Positions 23,290 through 34,340 of a stretch of 64,000 bases of DNA are shown piece after piece. The DNA comes from Diphasiastrum complanatum. Taxonomy: Eukaryota; Streptophyta; Lycopodiopsida; Lycopodiales; Lycopodiaceae. The first letter of the stretch is position 1, and every line of letters starts with the position of its first letter. The position numbers and the translations under genes are program-made. The stretch lies in contig MU831571.1 of NCBI GenBank assembly GCA_029204225.1, positions 62,001 to 126,000 on the forward strand, given 5' to 3'. The notes under the pieces are model-generated. The model was given only the letters and a program-made list of their open reading frames with translations. It ran no database searches and was not told the origin of the DNA.

Positions 23290-24199
23290 GAAGCCTGAAA
23301 CCATAAGAGAGCCTTCTCCATCACTTGCAATAGATTCTTCTTTCTCATTAGAGATGTTGGCTTGCTTAAATTGGTCCTTCTTCTTGAAACAATTTGTGGC
23401 ATAGGGGCCTTTCTTGCCACAAAAGAAGCATTTAATATTCTTCTTCTTCATCTTAGCAGTAGAAGCTTGAGAGGAATCATCCTCCTCTCCATCTTGGACT
23501 TTGTCTTTTGCTTTGTCTTTAGAAAAATGTTGGTGTTGCTTTTTGCTCCCCCCTTTGTGCTTGTCTTTGACAAATAGTGCTTTGCCATCGCCATCATAAT
23601 TGAAAAATAATTTGTCCTTCCTCATAAGCTTGTTCCCATGCATTGATTCTTCAGCTATAAGAACTCCTTGCAAGGCCTCTAGGCTTGGTAAATCCTCTTT
23701 GATAGCATAGGATTGGACAAAATTTTCATATTCATCTCTCAAGCCATTGAGAATGACTTGGACTACCTCACTTTGATTGATAGAATCTCCAATACACTCC
23801 CTATGAATGTCTTTGACTCTCAATACATAATTAATAGCACTCTCATCACTCTTTTAACAACAATGAAATATTTGATTTTAAAGGTGAGGAGCCTAGAGGT
23901 ATTCTTGGCCTCATAGATAGCTTTGAGTGCATCCCAAACTTCCTTGGCTGAGGTACAAGCACCAATCTCTCTCAAAATCTCATTAGAGCATTCATCTTGA
24001 TATAATGTAGAGCCATTCTCGATCTCTTCTTATATCTTTGTACTTCTTGAAGGACTTGTGGCTCCTTCTCAAGCCCAAGTACTATGTCCATCACATCTTG
24101 GAGTATCAAGATTCACTCCATTCTTACCTTCGAAATAGAATAGTTGGAGGTAGATAGTCTTTCACTTGATTCCAATAGGAAGGAACCCATGGAAGCCAT
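23290..24199 (-). pseudogene. copia gag (minus-strand element)
   Basis: The gag start MGSFLLESSERLSTSNYSISKVRME (Met near 24199) is of the same family as the intronic copia gag. Several frameshifts lie between 24110 and 23823. The basic nucleocapsid part is open from 23823; its zinc knuckle (near 23400) reads CFFCGKKGPYATNC, with the His replaced by Pro. Confidence 0.85.
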
Positions 24200-24307
24200 G
24201 AAACATAGTGAAGACTCCCTGTAATGAACAATAAAATTTTGCTTCTCTCTCACTATAGGATCCAATAAACGTGTACTACCAACTCCTATATAAGATCTTG
24301 CAACAAA

Positions 24308-24319
24308 ATGTGATATCAA
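24308..24319 (-). promoter_or_regulatory. Degenerate primer binding site
   Basis: The minus strand reads TTGATATCACAT where TGGTATCAGAGC is usual; about eight of twelve positions agree. Its place just outside the short gag leader supports the call. Confidence 0.4.
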
Positions 24320-25206
24320 CCTCACTAGCTTTTCCAATCTCTCTCAAAGATCAGCCTCTCACTCTAAAGTGGAGTATAGGCATGTAGGGATGTAGATTTA
24401 GTCGGTGAGCAACCCTTCCGCCTGTCAAAGAGGGTTAAATCACTAGGATAGGCACCTAACTATGCAAAGACGCTACGTTTAGTTCATTTTCTACTTTCTT
24501 TCGTAACTCTACTCCCCCTTAACACTACCCCCACTAACTCTACTCCACTAAACTAGCATTCTACATGATTTTGGGTGAAAGGGAAGAGAAGAATAGAAGC
24601 GATGGAGAGGAGAAGAGAGAAAGAGAGAGATAGAGTGGAGAGGGAGGTTAGCTCAAAATCTCAAGATACATGCTAATGGAGAAACCATAACTATTAAAAC
24701 AATTAACAAGGAAATGGAAAGCAAGTAGCAAATACAACAATAGCATTAGCATGAGTGCTTAGCAAATGAGGAGGCTTTGGCTCTCCAAAATAGTAGAGTC
24801 TCTTCCTTCTCATTAAGCATTAAAATAGAGTACATGAGGTGCCTTTTTATAGATGGGGAAGGCCCTTGCCCCAAAATACTATTGGCTAATATGTACACTA
24901 ATCCTATCTATTCATCTTGGACCCAACTTAATCCAAGGGTCCTAAAAAAGTACATTGGATATCACAAGGTTCATGTGAGTCCCAAATTGGACCCAACTCA
25001 AAAAAGTTTAACACTAAGTTCTAAACTTGACTTTGTGGCCTCTAGTTTTATTTTAATTACAATAAGGCCCAGGCCTATTATTTTATTGACAACTCAACTT
25101 GTGTGCTCATTGGGCCACAGGCTTATACATGCAGGATGCCATGCCCTCGCAACACCTTTTATTAGCCAATATTAATTATTACAACATGCTGTGAATACCC
25201 CCAACA
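24320..25206 (-). repeat. 5' LTR-like segment (about 890 bp)
   Basis: The minus strand starts TGTTGGGGGTATTCACAGC at 25206. Inside is a TATA-like CTATAAAAAGGCACC near 24850, a plausible LTR promoter, followed by pyrimidine-rich sequence. It abuts an unrelated gypsy-associated ORF at 25207, so an insertion boundary is likely. It does not match the LTR at 19580-20303. Confidence 0.5.
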
Positions 25207-25209
25207 GGA

Positions 25210-26497
25210 CCCACGACCTGAAGTAGTGCCGGTCCCTCGGCACTTTGCCGGTTTAGTACAAGGATTTCTTGGCCTGTCTCTGGTGGATCAGGTAGTCCGT
25301 AACATCTTCCATAAAAGTGATGTGATCAATACTCTTCAAGTCCTGTGGGATCGGGACAATTGATGTAGTGACTGGCAAATGTGGAGAGAGCCCTTCTGGC
25401 GTCTACATTCGTAGTCCACCCATATTCGGATTTGATGATTGGCCAATTGAAATTGTGCAGTGTGATCTGGTCCAGAGGAGTGCCACGTTCCGCCAAATTT
25501 GGATCTTCTTGGACATGGCAGGAAATGCGCATTCACCCGTAACTGTTGCAGACTCGTCACGTAAGCCCTGATGGCCGCAGGGTCTCTCTCAAATAACTAT
25601 TGTCGCAGGGTACTACATTTGGCAACGAGTAATACATAGCTGCGAGCAGAACTCACCAAGCTGCAACAAGAGCTGATTTTGGCTCAGTTTGCTGGCCGTT
25701 GTGTTAATAACTACAGGTTGGGAGGAGGTAGATGCTTGAGATGGCGGATAAAGGTTAGTATGTGGTACAAGAGTAGACAGGAGGGATGAGTGTTGGAAGC
25801 CATGCACTTTCGTCTCAAGAAGTGCACAGGCAAAGTTACATAGCAGGGGGCCTGCTGCGATTCGCTCACGGTTGTTGGGTTTGATGGAGTTGGTTAGTTC
25901 TCGAATAAGGAAGCTATGCCAATCGTATGGCACAACGGAGGGGTAAGGAAATTCCAAAAAGGATTCCACTATCTGACTCAGCAATGTAGACTGGATTCTG
26001 TCCTTGCGAAATGTTGAAATAACCAGAAAGTTATTCAACAGATGCGTAGCCGCCTGAATGACGGGTTCCGTGATAGCTTCTATCAGGTAACCATTGTTAG
26101 TCTGGATGGGAATTTCTGGTGTGGTTTGGGGGACGAATGGTTTGATCAGAGCTTTGGTGTTACGATGGGAGATGGGTTGACGATCACCGGACATAATGCA
26201 AACGGTGACTATTGAGTCAGCGTTAATCCTGACCTTGTACGTGGTACCTTGTTACAAGAAGTGGAAATGAGCCTTGACCTCATCCCAGGTGGCGTAAGCG
26301 TGAAGGGCGAGGCCCATGTTAATCTCATAATGGAACAGCATCGGGTAAAAACCCATTGCTTCAAGGAGTGGGCCGGCTATCTGTAGCCATGGTTGGATCA
26401 GACTGTCAGCGGGTAAAGGCCAAATCTGCATGGCCTCAGGGATGTCACGGATGAATACATGTTTGGCGCCAGAGTCTTGAGAGGATGATGAGGCCAT
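25210..26497 (-). pseudogene. Unrecognised ORF associated with gypsy element
   Basis: An open frame from Met 26497 (MASSSSQDSGAKHVFIRDIPEAM) with one in-frame TAA at about 26252 runs to 25613, then probably continues in another frame (RISCHVQEDPNLAERGTPLDQ...) to about 25210. About 400 codons in total. I do not recognise a domain. It has Trp/Pro-rich N-terminal sequence, then helical segments (EAITEPVIQAATHLLNNFL; SQIVESFLEF) and a Ser/Gln-rich part; no zinc knuckle, protease or transmembrane segment is visible. It lies on the same strand as the gypsy pol at 27605-29805, separated by ~1.1 kb that may be an LTR. It could be an accessory ORF or the first ORF of a tandem copy. It is truncated by the LTR-like segment at 25206. 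Confidence 0.5.
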
Positions 26498-27582
26498 GTT
26501 AGCAATGATGATTAGTGGTTAAAAAAGTCGGAAAAGTAGAAAAAATGATGGAAAATGGAAAAAGATGTGGAAATAGTAGAAAACTGAGAATAATGAGTGT
26601 TGTATGACAATGATTGTAGTTCAGAGTATAGATCAGTGTTTAATATGAGCAAATGATAGCTGGTAGGAAGTTTGGTCGAAAACAGAAAACTTGGTATTTT
26701 CAGTGGAAATTTCGGCAGAGCTTTGCTAGCAAAGGTGACAAATGACTCGAATTCAGCCCTTATATAGCAAAATTTAGAGTGCGTATCAGGTGGAATCCAC
26801 TTTTCCTTGTTCAGTTCTACCCAAATTTTGGCAGACACCTTCTTCACAAAATTCTAAGACCTTAGGGAAGTCTGTGAGAGTTCAGAAGGTGATTTGACTA
26901 CTATGCGAAGGTTCTGCGAGGGTTCAAGCTGTCTGCGAGGTTCAACTCTCGCAGGAAGTCATCTCTCGCACAACTTGTTCCAGTGAGTGGATTTTCAAGA
27001 TCAGACCATGTAGGCAGGCTAATTTCACTACTCTGATTCCATTTAGGTACGTTGTGAGGGTTGGTAAGATGATCTTGATGCTCTGCGAGGGTTCTGAAAA
27101 TTTTGCTTCTTGGAACTCTCGCATACCCAAAAAAATGATGATTCCTCCATCAGGAAATCTTGCAGAGATTTTCATGGATGCATCTAGGTCAGATCTGGTG
27201 ATTGTCCAATTTTCAAGAGCTATCTCCAAGGGGATCTCAAAAAATCATGAAAAAAGTGCTCTTTCAGAGTGTTTTTTGACGAGATCTTGAGATTTCTGAT
27301 TTTTTAACTTTTTGTAAACTGGTAATCAGCTTCATCCAGGCTTGATCTGATTGTTGGTAGTTATCTGGAAGTTTTGATGGATTCTTGGTAGTAGATCCAT
27401 CAGTCAAGCTGATGATCTGCTTCTTTTTTTATCCTATCAGAATCTGGATCCTCCTTGGATTCTGATGGATTTTCCCGATCTTGCCAGATCTGGCTGAATC
27501 TTGATGGATTTAGCTTGATTTGGCTTGATCTCCTTAGACCTAGTGGTGATGGCTAAGCAAATTAGCCTTTTGTAATGTGCCA
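26498..27582 (-). repeat. Probable gypsy LTR and leader
   Basis: The minus strand after the end of integrase (27605) reads ATTGGGGG and then TGGCACATTACAAAAGG, a plausible polypurine tract and LTR start at 27582. The stretch down to about 26600 is non-coding, with repeated GCGAGGGTTC/GCGAAGGTTC phrases near 26890-27120, similar to 5320-5990. The inner LTR boundary is not clear. Confidence 0.4.
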
Positions 27583-27604
27583 CCCCCAATCTAGATCTGT
27601 CTCA

Positions 27605-28890
27605 CTATGGTGGCCAATACTTGTGCAACCGGCTACCGTTGATGGGTGTGTCGAATGGCGTCCCATCTAGCTTGTCTAAGTTCACGGCTCCATGATTAAG
27701 AATTTCCTTGATCCTATAAGGACCTTCGCCCGTGAATTTTAACTTCCCCTTGATCGCCTTGGTTTTATACATCAGGACCAGATCTCCTGAACGAAGATCC
27801 TTTTTTTGTAATCTGCGATCATGCCAAGCTTCGCGTCTTTCCTTTTCAGCTGCCAGTGCATGCACAGCTAGTAAGCGTGTTTCACAGAGTTTATGCAGAG
27901 CTTCGTGGTGTAGCTGTAGAGATTTGGACTCATTAAGACGTTGCGCGGTGGCAATCCTTAATGAAGGAACTAAAAACTCTACTAGCATCACAGCATCCTG
28001 ACCATATACCAATTGGAAGGGTGTTTGATCAGTGCTCCCTTTATATGCTGTCCTGAATGCCCACAATGCAGCATGCAACTTGTGTTCCCAATCTGATCTG
28101 CTAGCTTCAACTATTTTCATGAGCACACTACACAGGATCTTATTAGATGATTCTGCTTGCCCATTACCCCGAGGATAATAAGGCGTACTGGTTCTGTGGA
28201 TCATGAAGAATTCCTCCAACAGGACCTTGATGGTCTCGTTGATGAAATGGCTTCCGCAATCGTTGACTAGTTCCACCGGGCATCCGAAGTGCACAATGAT
28301 ATTTTCATAAAGGAACTTGGTAGTTGTCCTAGCATCAACTACTCTTACTGACTTGGCTTCGACCCATTTGGTGAGGTTGTTTGTGGCTATGATTATGTAT
28401 CGAGCCTGGGAACTCCTTGCTGCAGGGTGAATTGGACTGATATAATCCAATCCCCATTTTTTGAATGGTGCTTGGGCTAAGACTAGATGTAGTAGATCAT
28501 AATTCAATCTCGTTGGTCTTCTTGCCCTTTGGCACAGATCGCACTTTTTCAAGTATTCCTCCGTATTCTTATGAATGGATGGCCACCAACATCCTGATTG
28601 CAGGTTCTTGGGAACTGTAATGTTAGATGCAAAATGACCCCCACCCATGCCCTCATGTGAAAGCGAAATGATCTAGGTGGTCTCATGAGGAAGAATACAC
28701 CACCGAAGAATTCCATCTTGACCTCTTCGATACAACTGGCCGGCAATCAGCTGATAAGGTCTAGCCTTCAAGATCAATTTCCGCTGTTCTGCCTTTGGTA
28801 GTGATTTGTCTGGTTGGCCACGCATTAGATATTCAACAATGTCGGCAGCCCATTTTGGTTTTGTGTCCACGTAAAATAAGGCAGCATCTG
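27605..28890 (-). pseudogene. gypsy integrase
   Basis: A 347-codon frame (28648-27605) covers most of the integrase of a Ty3/gypsy element: zinc-binding end (KKCDLCQRARR near 28540), core with Asp in GLDYISPI (near 28440), Asp in NDCGSHF (near 28250) and Glu in GNGQAESSNK (near 28160), then the C-terminal segment VYGQDAVMLVEFLVPSLRI and the LKFTGEGPYRIKEIL/HKYWPP end. A frameshift near 28650-28680 separates it from the upstream part. The fold acts in the nucleus to join cDNA to host DNA. The C-terminal style resembles Athila/Tat-like lineages (inference). Confidence 0.88.
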
Positions 28891-29805
28891 CTAACTCATC
28901 GTCGGGTTGGGTGACAATCTCTTTCCCTTGATTCGTGACACATGATCTACCATGTAGTGTTGTTTTCCCTTGCGAACTACTATCCGAAAATCAAATTCCA
29001 ACAACAGAAGGAGCCATCTGGTGATTCTCTTGGTGTTGCAAGTTTTATTAACGAGATATAGCAAGGGTTGATGGTCTATATAAAAAGCAAAATGTGTGGC
29101 CATCAAATAGTGTCGAAACTTCTTAACCGCATAGATCATTGTCAGTGCTTCCCGCTCTGTGGTTGAATAGTTCATTTTGGTATAACTGAGCTGAATTGGA
29201 AAATCTTTTTTGTGCCCATGTGGCTAGGTTAAGACTGCTCCAGCTGCATACTTCGATGCGTCCGTATGCACGTGAAACTCAATGGACCAATTGGGTGGTC
29301 GTAAGATTGGTGCTGAGACCAACGCATCCTTAATCTTCTGGAAAGCCTTTAGAGCTTCCTCATTCCAATGTGGATCCGTTGTGAGCTTGTAAATTGGTCT
29401 GGCTAACTCCGCAAAATCAAGAATGAAGATCCTATAATAGTTAGTATGACCCATGAAAATGTAGACCTCGCGGATCGTCCCCGATGGTGATAGATCGATG
29501 ATGATCCTGATCTTTAATAGATCTATGGCGATCCCATGTCTTGACACTATATGGCCGAGTATCAAGCCATGTGTCACCCAGAATTGACATTTTTCTGGAT
29601 TCAGGGAAATCTGGTATTCGCGACATTTTTGTAGCACCTTCTCCAAATTGGATAAGTGTTCTGAATCTGGTCCATGCACTCACAGATCGTCCAAGAAAAT
29701 TTTTAGACATTTTGCAAATAATCTTTGAATGTCGCCTGCATGACTCGCTGGAAAGTGCTTGGGGCATTGCAAAGTCCGAATGACATCACTTTATAGGCAT
29801 AAGAG
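28891..29805 (-). pseudogene. gypsy reverse transcriptase (C-terminal part) and RNase H
   Basis: Reverse transcriptase starts abruptly at about 29805 with VMSFGLCNAPSTFQRVM, followed by a frameshift and the catalytic FLDD near 29690, then CREYQISLNPEKCQFW and LGHIVS. RNase H follows: HVHTDASKYAAGAVLT near 29240 and NYSTTEREALTMIYAVKKFRHYL at 29175-29100. Stops occur after FLDDL, at about 29224 and near 28891. The N-terminal half of reverse transcriptase, protease and gag are missing; copia sequence begins at about 29806. Confidence 0.88.
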
Positions 29806-30344
29806 TTTGAGCTGCATAGGCCGAAACATATTCATTTATGGCGGGATCCATAAATGGTCCATCTGGTCCGTACCACTACTGCTGCTCAGGTTGAGGTGGC
29901 ATTTGCATCTTTGTTTCGCTGCTGTCAGGTTTACATGGGCCACTTGAAGTATCAGTTGATGATCCAATCCTTGGATTTGTCGTTGCTGAGTGTCAGCAGA
30001 TTTTTCGTCTGACTCGTTGTCCAGTAGTTGGTCGACTATTGGCACGCTTGAGCCAGAGGCTCGAATTGTCGTGTCAGAGGCAGGTGGTGAAGGTTCACTT
30101 GGAGCTTTATCCTTGTATTTGAGGTTGGATCCTCGATAAAGACTGTATCCCTACTAAACAAAGTCTGTTGGGTATCGGAAGCGTACAACTTGTAGGTGTT
30201 GTTAGATGAAGCATATCCAATAAGGATTGTCTTATAGTCTGTGGAGTTCCCTGACATTTTCTTATGCCTTTGGTGAGCATTGGAGAGAGAAGATTGTTTT
30301 TTCAAAGAAATTACATATCTTTGCTCTCGGGGAAGTGTGGACAA
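29806..30344 (-). pseudogene. copia integrase C-terminal tail and linker fragment
   Basis: A minus-strand frame (30344-30036) holds the end of a copia integrase: ILIGYASSNNTYKLYASDTQ and LFSRDTVFIEDPTS, followed by a linker. The family differs from the other copia copies here. It joins gypsy reverse transcriptase on its left, so the junction at about 29806 is a recombination or insertion boundary. Confidence 0.75.
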
Positions 30345-30610
30345 TTGGAGAGTGGCATTGTCAAGAGAATAATGTATATCCTATGATAAAATCCAATGTC
30401 ATTCATAACCTATTGTGACTACTATATCGATGCAAAATTTTTCATATGAACATGGCTTTGTCATTGGATTCCATTACCTTTTCCAAAGAAAAGTATCATG
30501 CAAGGTAGCATTTATTCCAAGTCCAAAGATTTTTCCAAATAAAATTGAAACATGGCTTGCTTCATAATTACAATCAATCAATGTAACAACCAATTGATCC
30601 TTGGTTGGTT
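30345..30610. other. Unassigned stretch between two copia fragments
   Basis: No feature recognised. Confidence 0.4.
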
Positions 30611-32140
30611 GTAAATAACTAGAGAAGCAATGGATAGAGGTATTCTTCTCAGATCAAAAACTTGACAAGGACACTAGTCGAAGCTCTTGCTGGCTACAAT
30701 CTTATAGATTGCAAATGGGTCTTTAAGATCAAATACAATGCCAATTGAGCAATTGATTGAAGGACTAGTAGCACGAGTGTTCGTTCAGATTCCCAATATT
30801 GATTACAACAAGACTTTCAGTCCAGTAGTCAAGCATTCATCAATTTGAGCTCTCTTACCTTATACTATAGCAGTCGACCTTGAAGTACATCAACTCAATG
30901 TAAAGACAACTTATTTGAACAGAGTCATCGAGGAAGACATGTATATGCTCCAACCCAAGGGATATGTTCTCGAAGGTATGAAACATCATGTCTATATACT
31001 CCATAAGGCACTTTATGGCTGGAAACAATCAGTTAGAGCTTGGTTCCAAAGGATCAACACATTCCTCATCTGAGAAGGTTTTCAACCAAGCACGGCCGAC
31101 AACAATATCTACTTCAAGTCAGTGCAACAATGCTTTATAATTATCACCTTTGTGTATATGATACACTGTTTTTAAACAACAGTACCAATCTGGTGAAGGA
31201 TGCTAAACAGATGTTGTCTTCCAAATTCGACATGACTGATCTGGCTCACTCTTGTCTGGGCATTCAAATCCATAGAGACAGAGCGAGATGGCTAATATTT
31301 ATTACTCAACAAATGTATTTTCACAACATGCTCATCAGATACAATCTAATTAATTGTAAACTAGCTCACTCAACAATGGATCCAAGCCTGCGATTGTCAA
31401 AGGACCAATGTCCTCAGACCAAGCAAGAAGAGGAGCAGATGAGAGAGTATCCTTATCGATCGATGCTTGGATCTCTCATGTATGCAATGGTCTGTACAAG
31501 ACCTGATATCGCCTTTGCATTTAGCTCACTCAGCCAATTCATGGCCAATCCTGACATTACTCATTGGAAGGCTTTGATAAGGGTCATGAGATACATTCGA
31601 GCTACTACGGACCAGTGCATTTTCTATGGATAAGTCAACAACGATAATCTTTATTGGCTCTGTGGATATTCCGATGCAAGCTGGGGAGGAGATGTAGATA
31701 TTCATAAATCCACATTTGGATTTACGTTCTTCTTCAATGGTGGCCCTATATCTTGGAAAGTCGTAAGCAAACCTCTATTGCTCTTTCATCTACAAAAGCA
31801 GAGTATATTGTTGTTTCTCAATCTATTAAAGATGCATTTTGGTTGAGGAATTTACTAGCAAACATTAATTTAAACTAATACACCTCGACAATCATATTTT
31901 GTGATAATCAGAGTGCCATTGCCTTATCGGCCAATCCTAGATTTCAATATAGGAGTAAGCACATTAAGATATGATATCACTATGTCAGGGGCAAGATTAT
32001 CGACAAGGAGGTGAGCTTAACATATTGTTGAACACATGACATGATTGTAGATGTGTTCACCAAGGCATTGAGAATTCATGCACATAACAAATTTTATGCA
32101 CAGCTTAGTCTGAAGATCAAAGCATTCATGGATCCAAATT
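30611..32140 (+). pseudogene. copia reverse transcriptase and RNase H, heavily decayed
   Basis: Traces of reverse transcriptase start near 30690 (a short stretch matching the CKWVFKIKYNA block). The catalytic region is in the frame 31040-31633 (VYDTLFLNNSTNLV where YVDD is usual, so the catalytic motif is altered), followed by KFDMTDLAHSCLGIQIHR and TRPDIAFAFSSLSQFM. RNase H continues beyond a stop at 31633 (GYSDASWGGDVDIHKST) to the FTKAL end near 32070. Many stops and frameshifts show it is older than most copies here. Confidence 0.85.
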
Positions 32141-32149
32141 AAGGGGGGG

Positions 32150-32962
32150 TGTTGGATTTATCTCCTCTACTCTCCTAAATCCAATGTTAATCTAGTTCCA
32201 TTCATTGCTGTATTACTTGCATTGTCGCGCAGCTCAACTATTGAAGATGAGCAAGTGAAGATGGCCGACATATCGGAGTTGGACGACTTATCAGATAGAC
32301 CCAATCTGGCCGACTTATCGGAGAGACCTTACTTACCTGACATATCGAAAAATTCTGACTTATCAAGCCTCCTCACGCTCACCTTCTGTACTATGCAACC
32401 AACTTGACAATGACAGTAGCCACGATCTTCTTCTTGACGGCACAATGACTCCACGCCATCTTTTGTACACTCGTCTACACAAATATAAATCATATAACTA
32501 TTGTAATCTATTTAGAAGTGAGAGAGGTAAGAACTAGATCATCTAAGTTGATCATTCATGTGCTGAAGCGTACATTGTCACTAAGATGCCAACTTATCAG
32601 AGACAGACATTGTAGATGCCTTCGTGCATCAATTCTTTCCTTTCAGATGGATTGTCAATATGAGCTCATAGCGTTTACAGATTTTAGTTAGTGTTGTGAG
32701 CACATAGTTTCATCCGCTATAGTCTTGTGCTCACTAGCATTATTTGACTTGTAATTCATTATACTTAATCTAAATGAATTATTGTCTTGTTCTGTGTTTA
32801 GATTTTATGTTAGTATTGCATGCTTTCAACTTTCTCTCTGCCTTTCTGATTGTCTGCTCTTCGCTTCCGCAACCACTATGTAATCAAGCTGTAGTTCATT
32901 CTTGTGTTCGCCTACTGTCAACCAGTAGTGCACGCACCGAGAAAATTTTCGCACTTCTCTAG
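32150..32962 (+). repeat. 3' LTR of the decayed copia (right end approximate)
   Basis: A polypurine tract AAGGGGGGG (32141-32149) is followed by TGTTGGATTTATCTCC, a clear LTR start. Near 32260-32370 it holds short imperfect tandem repeats built on GACTTATCGGAGAGACC/GACATATCGGAG. The right boundary is not determined because the partner LTR is absent. Confidence 0.65.
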
Positions 32963-33016
32963 CAGGTCATGCATGTTCTATTGAAGGAGTTGGAAGTATT
33001 TTCTTTTTAGGAGGAG

Positions 33017-33742
33017 TGTGAAAATAAAAAAAAGCCATCCAACTTAAATTTTGGGGTTGATGAAGATTTTCATTTTGCATGTAGTATTACAACTTGTAAA
33101 TATCAAAATTAGCCTTGTAGAAATTTGAGCTACATTGCATGCAATAAAGTCTAGTTGGCATACGTGACATGCATGTAGATTTAGATCATGAAATGGCCAA
33201 ATTTGGGCTAGTAGAAACTCGAGGTAACATAAACGCATAAAGTTATAATTGTCTAAAGTGACATGCAAGGCATGCAAGAGTTGTTATGGACACATGCAAG
33301 TGAATTTGTACATTAGTAGTGAAATTGCCACATGTAGAAAGTAGGTAAAAATAGGTGGATAAACATGCATGCAAAGTGATATGTGTCACTATTTTGGTAG
33401 ATTACACTTTTAGATGTGGAGAAACGGAGTTACATGCTAGTACTACCATGAGCTAGGATCATTTCGTATATATGTAAGGGAGAATCCTCACTATGCTTGA
33501 TGATGAATCAAGCATTGTAGCAAATTCATGTCAATTTGGATTTTGGAATTGTAAGCTTGTAATGTGATTCTCTCTCTAACTCGAGAAGAGCCTTTTTCTC
33601 ATGTAATAAAGTTTCATTATACTTTCTAGCCCGTGTAAAATCTAATTGCTTTTGATTATTTGCATAATAGATTGTGATCTAGCCTTGGATTCTAGTATTA
33701 GATTGTGAATTTCACTCTAAATGTGGTTTATGTGTTATCACA
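33017..33742 (+). repeat. Orphan copia 3' LTR (726 bp)
   Basis: A polypurine tract GAGGAG (33011-33016) precedes TGTGAAAATAAAAAAAAGCC and the segment ends GTGTTATCACA. The CTCGAGAAGAGCCTTTTTCTCATGTAATAA part matches the corresponding segment of the intronic copia LTR, so it is a related family. The purine tract suggests a 3' LTR left by a truncated element rather than a solo LTR. Confidence 0.65.
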
Positions 33743-34340
33743 AAGCTTAGGGAAGGTCATTAACACATTTGTAGTTTTACTAATCATAATTTTTTGAGTC
33801 CACATTAAAAATGACATAACTTTTTAGTGGTAATTCCAATTTCAATAGAGTTTGGTGCGTTAGAAAGCGCTTGGATGAATGCTTTCCAATGATATGTTAG
33901 ATGATATACTTCCGAGGTACGAAAAAAAAAAAAGTATTACTTGAAAATAGTGTATAATAATGCAAAAGTGCATTTCTACCCAAAAAAGGTAGTGTCCTTG
34001 AAAGTCCATGTTGTACCACGAAACCATGCTTTTAGCCCTTACCAATTCCATCAAATTGCGACTAGTTCGATATGCCTCCTCCATGCTTGTTGAAGATCTT
34101 TGATTTGAAAAATCCAATTGCACGAAGATGGCTGCACCATAAGTTGAGAAATCCGAGGCTTCCATGCCTCATCATGATCACAAAGATCATAGAGATCAAG
34201 ATCATAACAAGAGTAAAAGTATTACATCAAGACTAAGCATACTAGCTTGATTAGTCCTCATACTAAGAACTTTATTCATTATGGATCTAATCTTGAAATC
34301 AAAGTCTAACTTGATCTCTTTGAGGCTCAATACATTCTCA
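33743..34340. other. Unassigned stretch
   Basis: No gene recognised. The sequence is AT-rich and probably old repeat DNA. Confidence 0.35.

Larger units (their letters stand above)
19580..25206 (-). mobile_element. Copia retrotransposon, minus strand, with unlike LTRs
   Basis: On the minus strand the order is: 5' LTR-like segment (25206-24320), degenerate primer site (24319-24308), gag from 24199, protease, integrase, reverse transcriptase, RNase H ending at 20324, polypurine tract, 3' LTR (20303-19580). The coding part is broken into several frames. The two terminal repeats start differently (TGTTGGGGGTATT versus TGTGAAAAGGT) and are not visibly alike, so the element is chimeric or its ends belong to different insertions. 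No matching target duplication was found. Confidence 0.75.

Noticed and set aside
33860-34165. 101-codon minus-strand frame
   Set aside because: No recognisable domain and no surrounding gene structure; it contains a poly-A/T-derived hydrophobic run.
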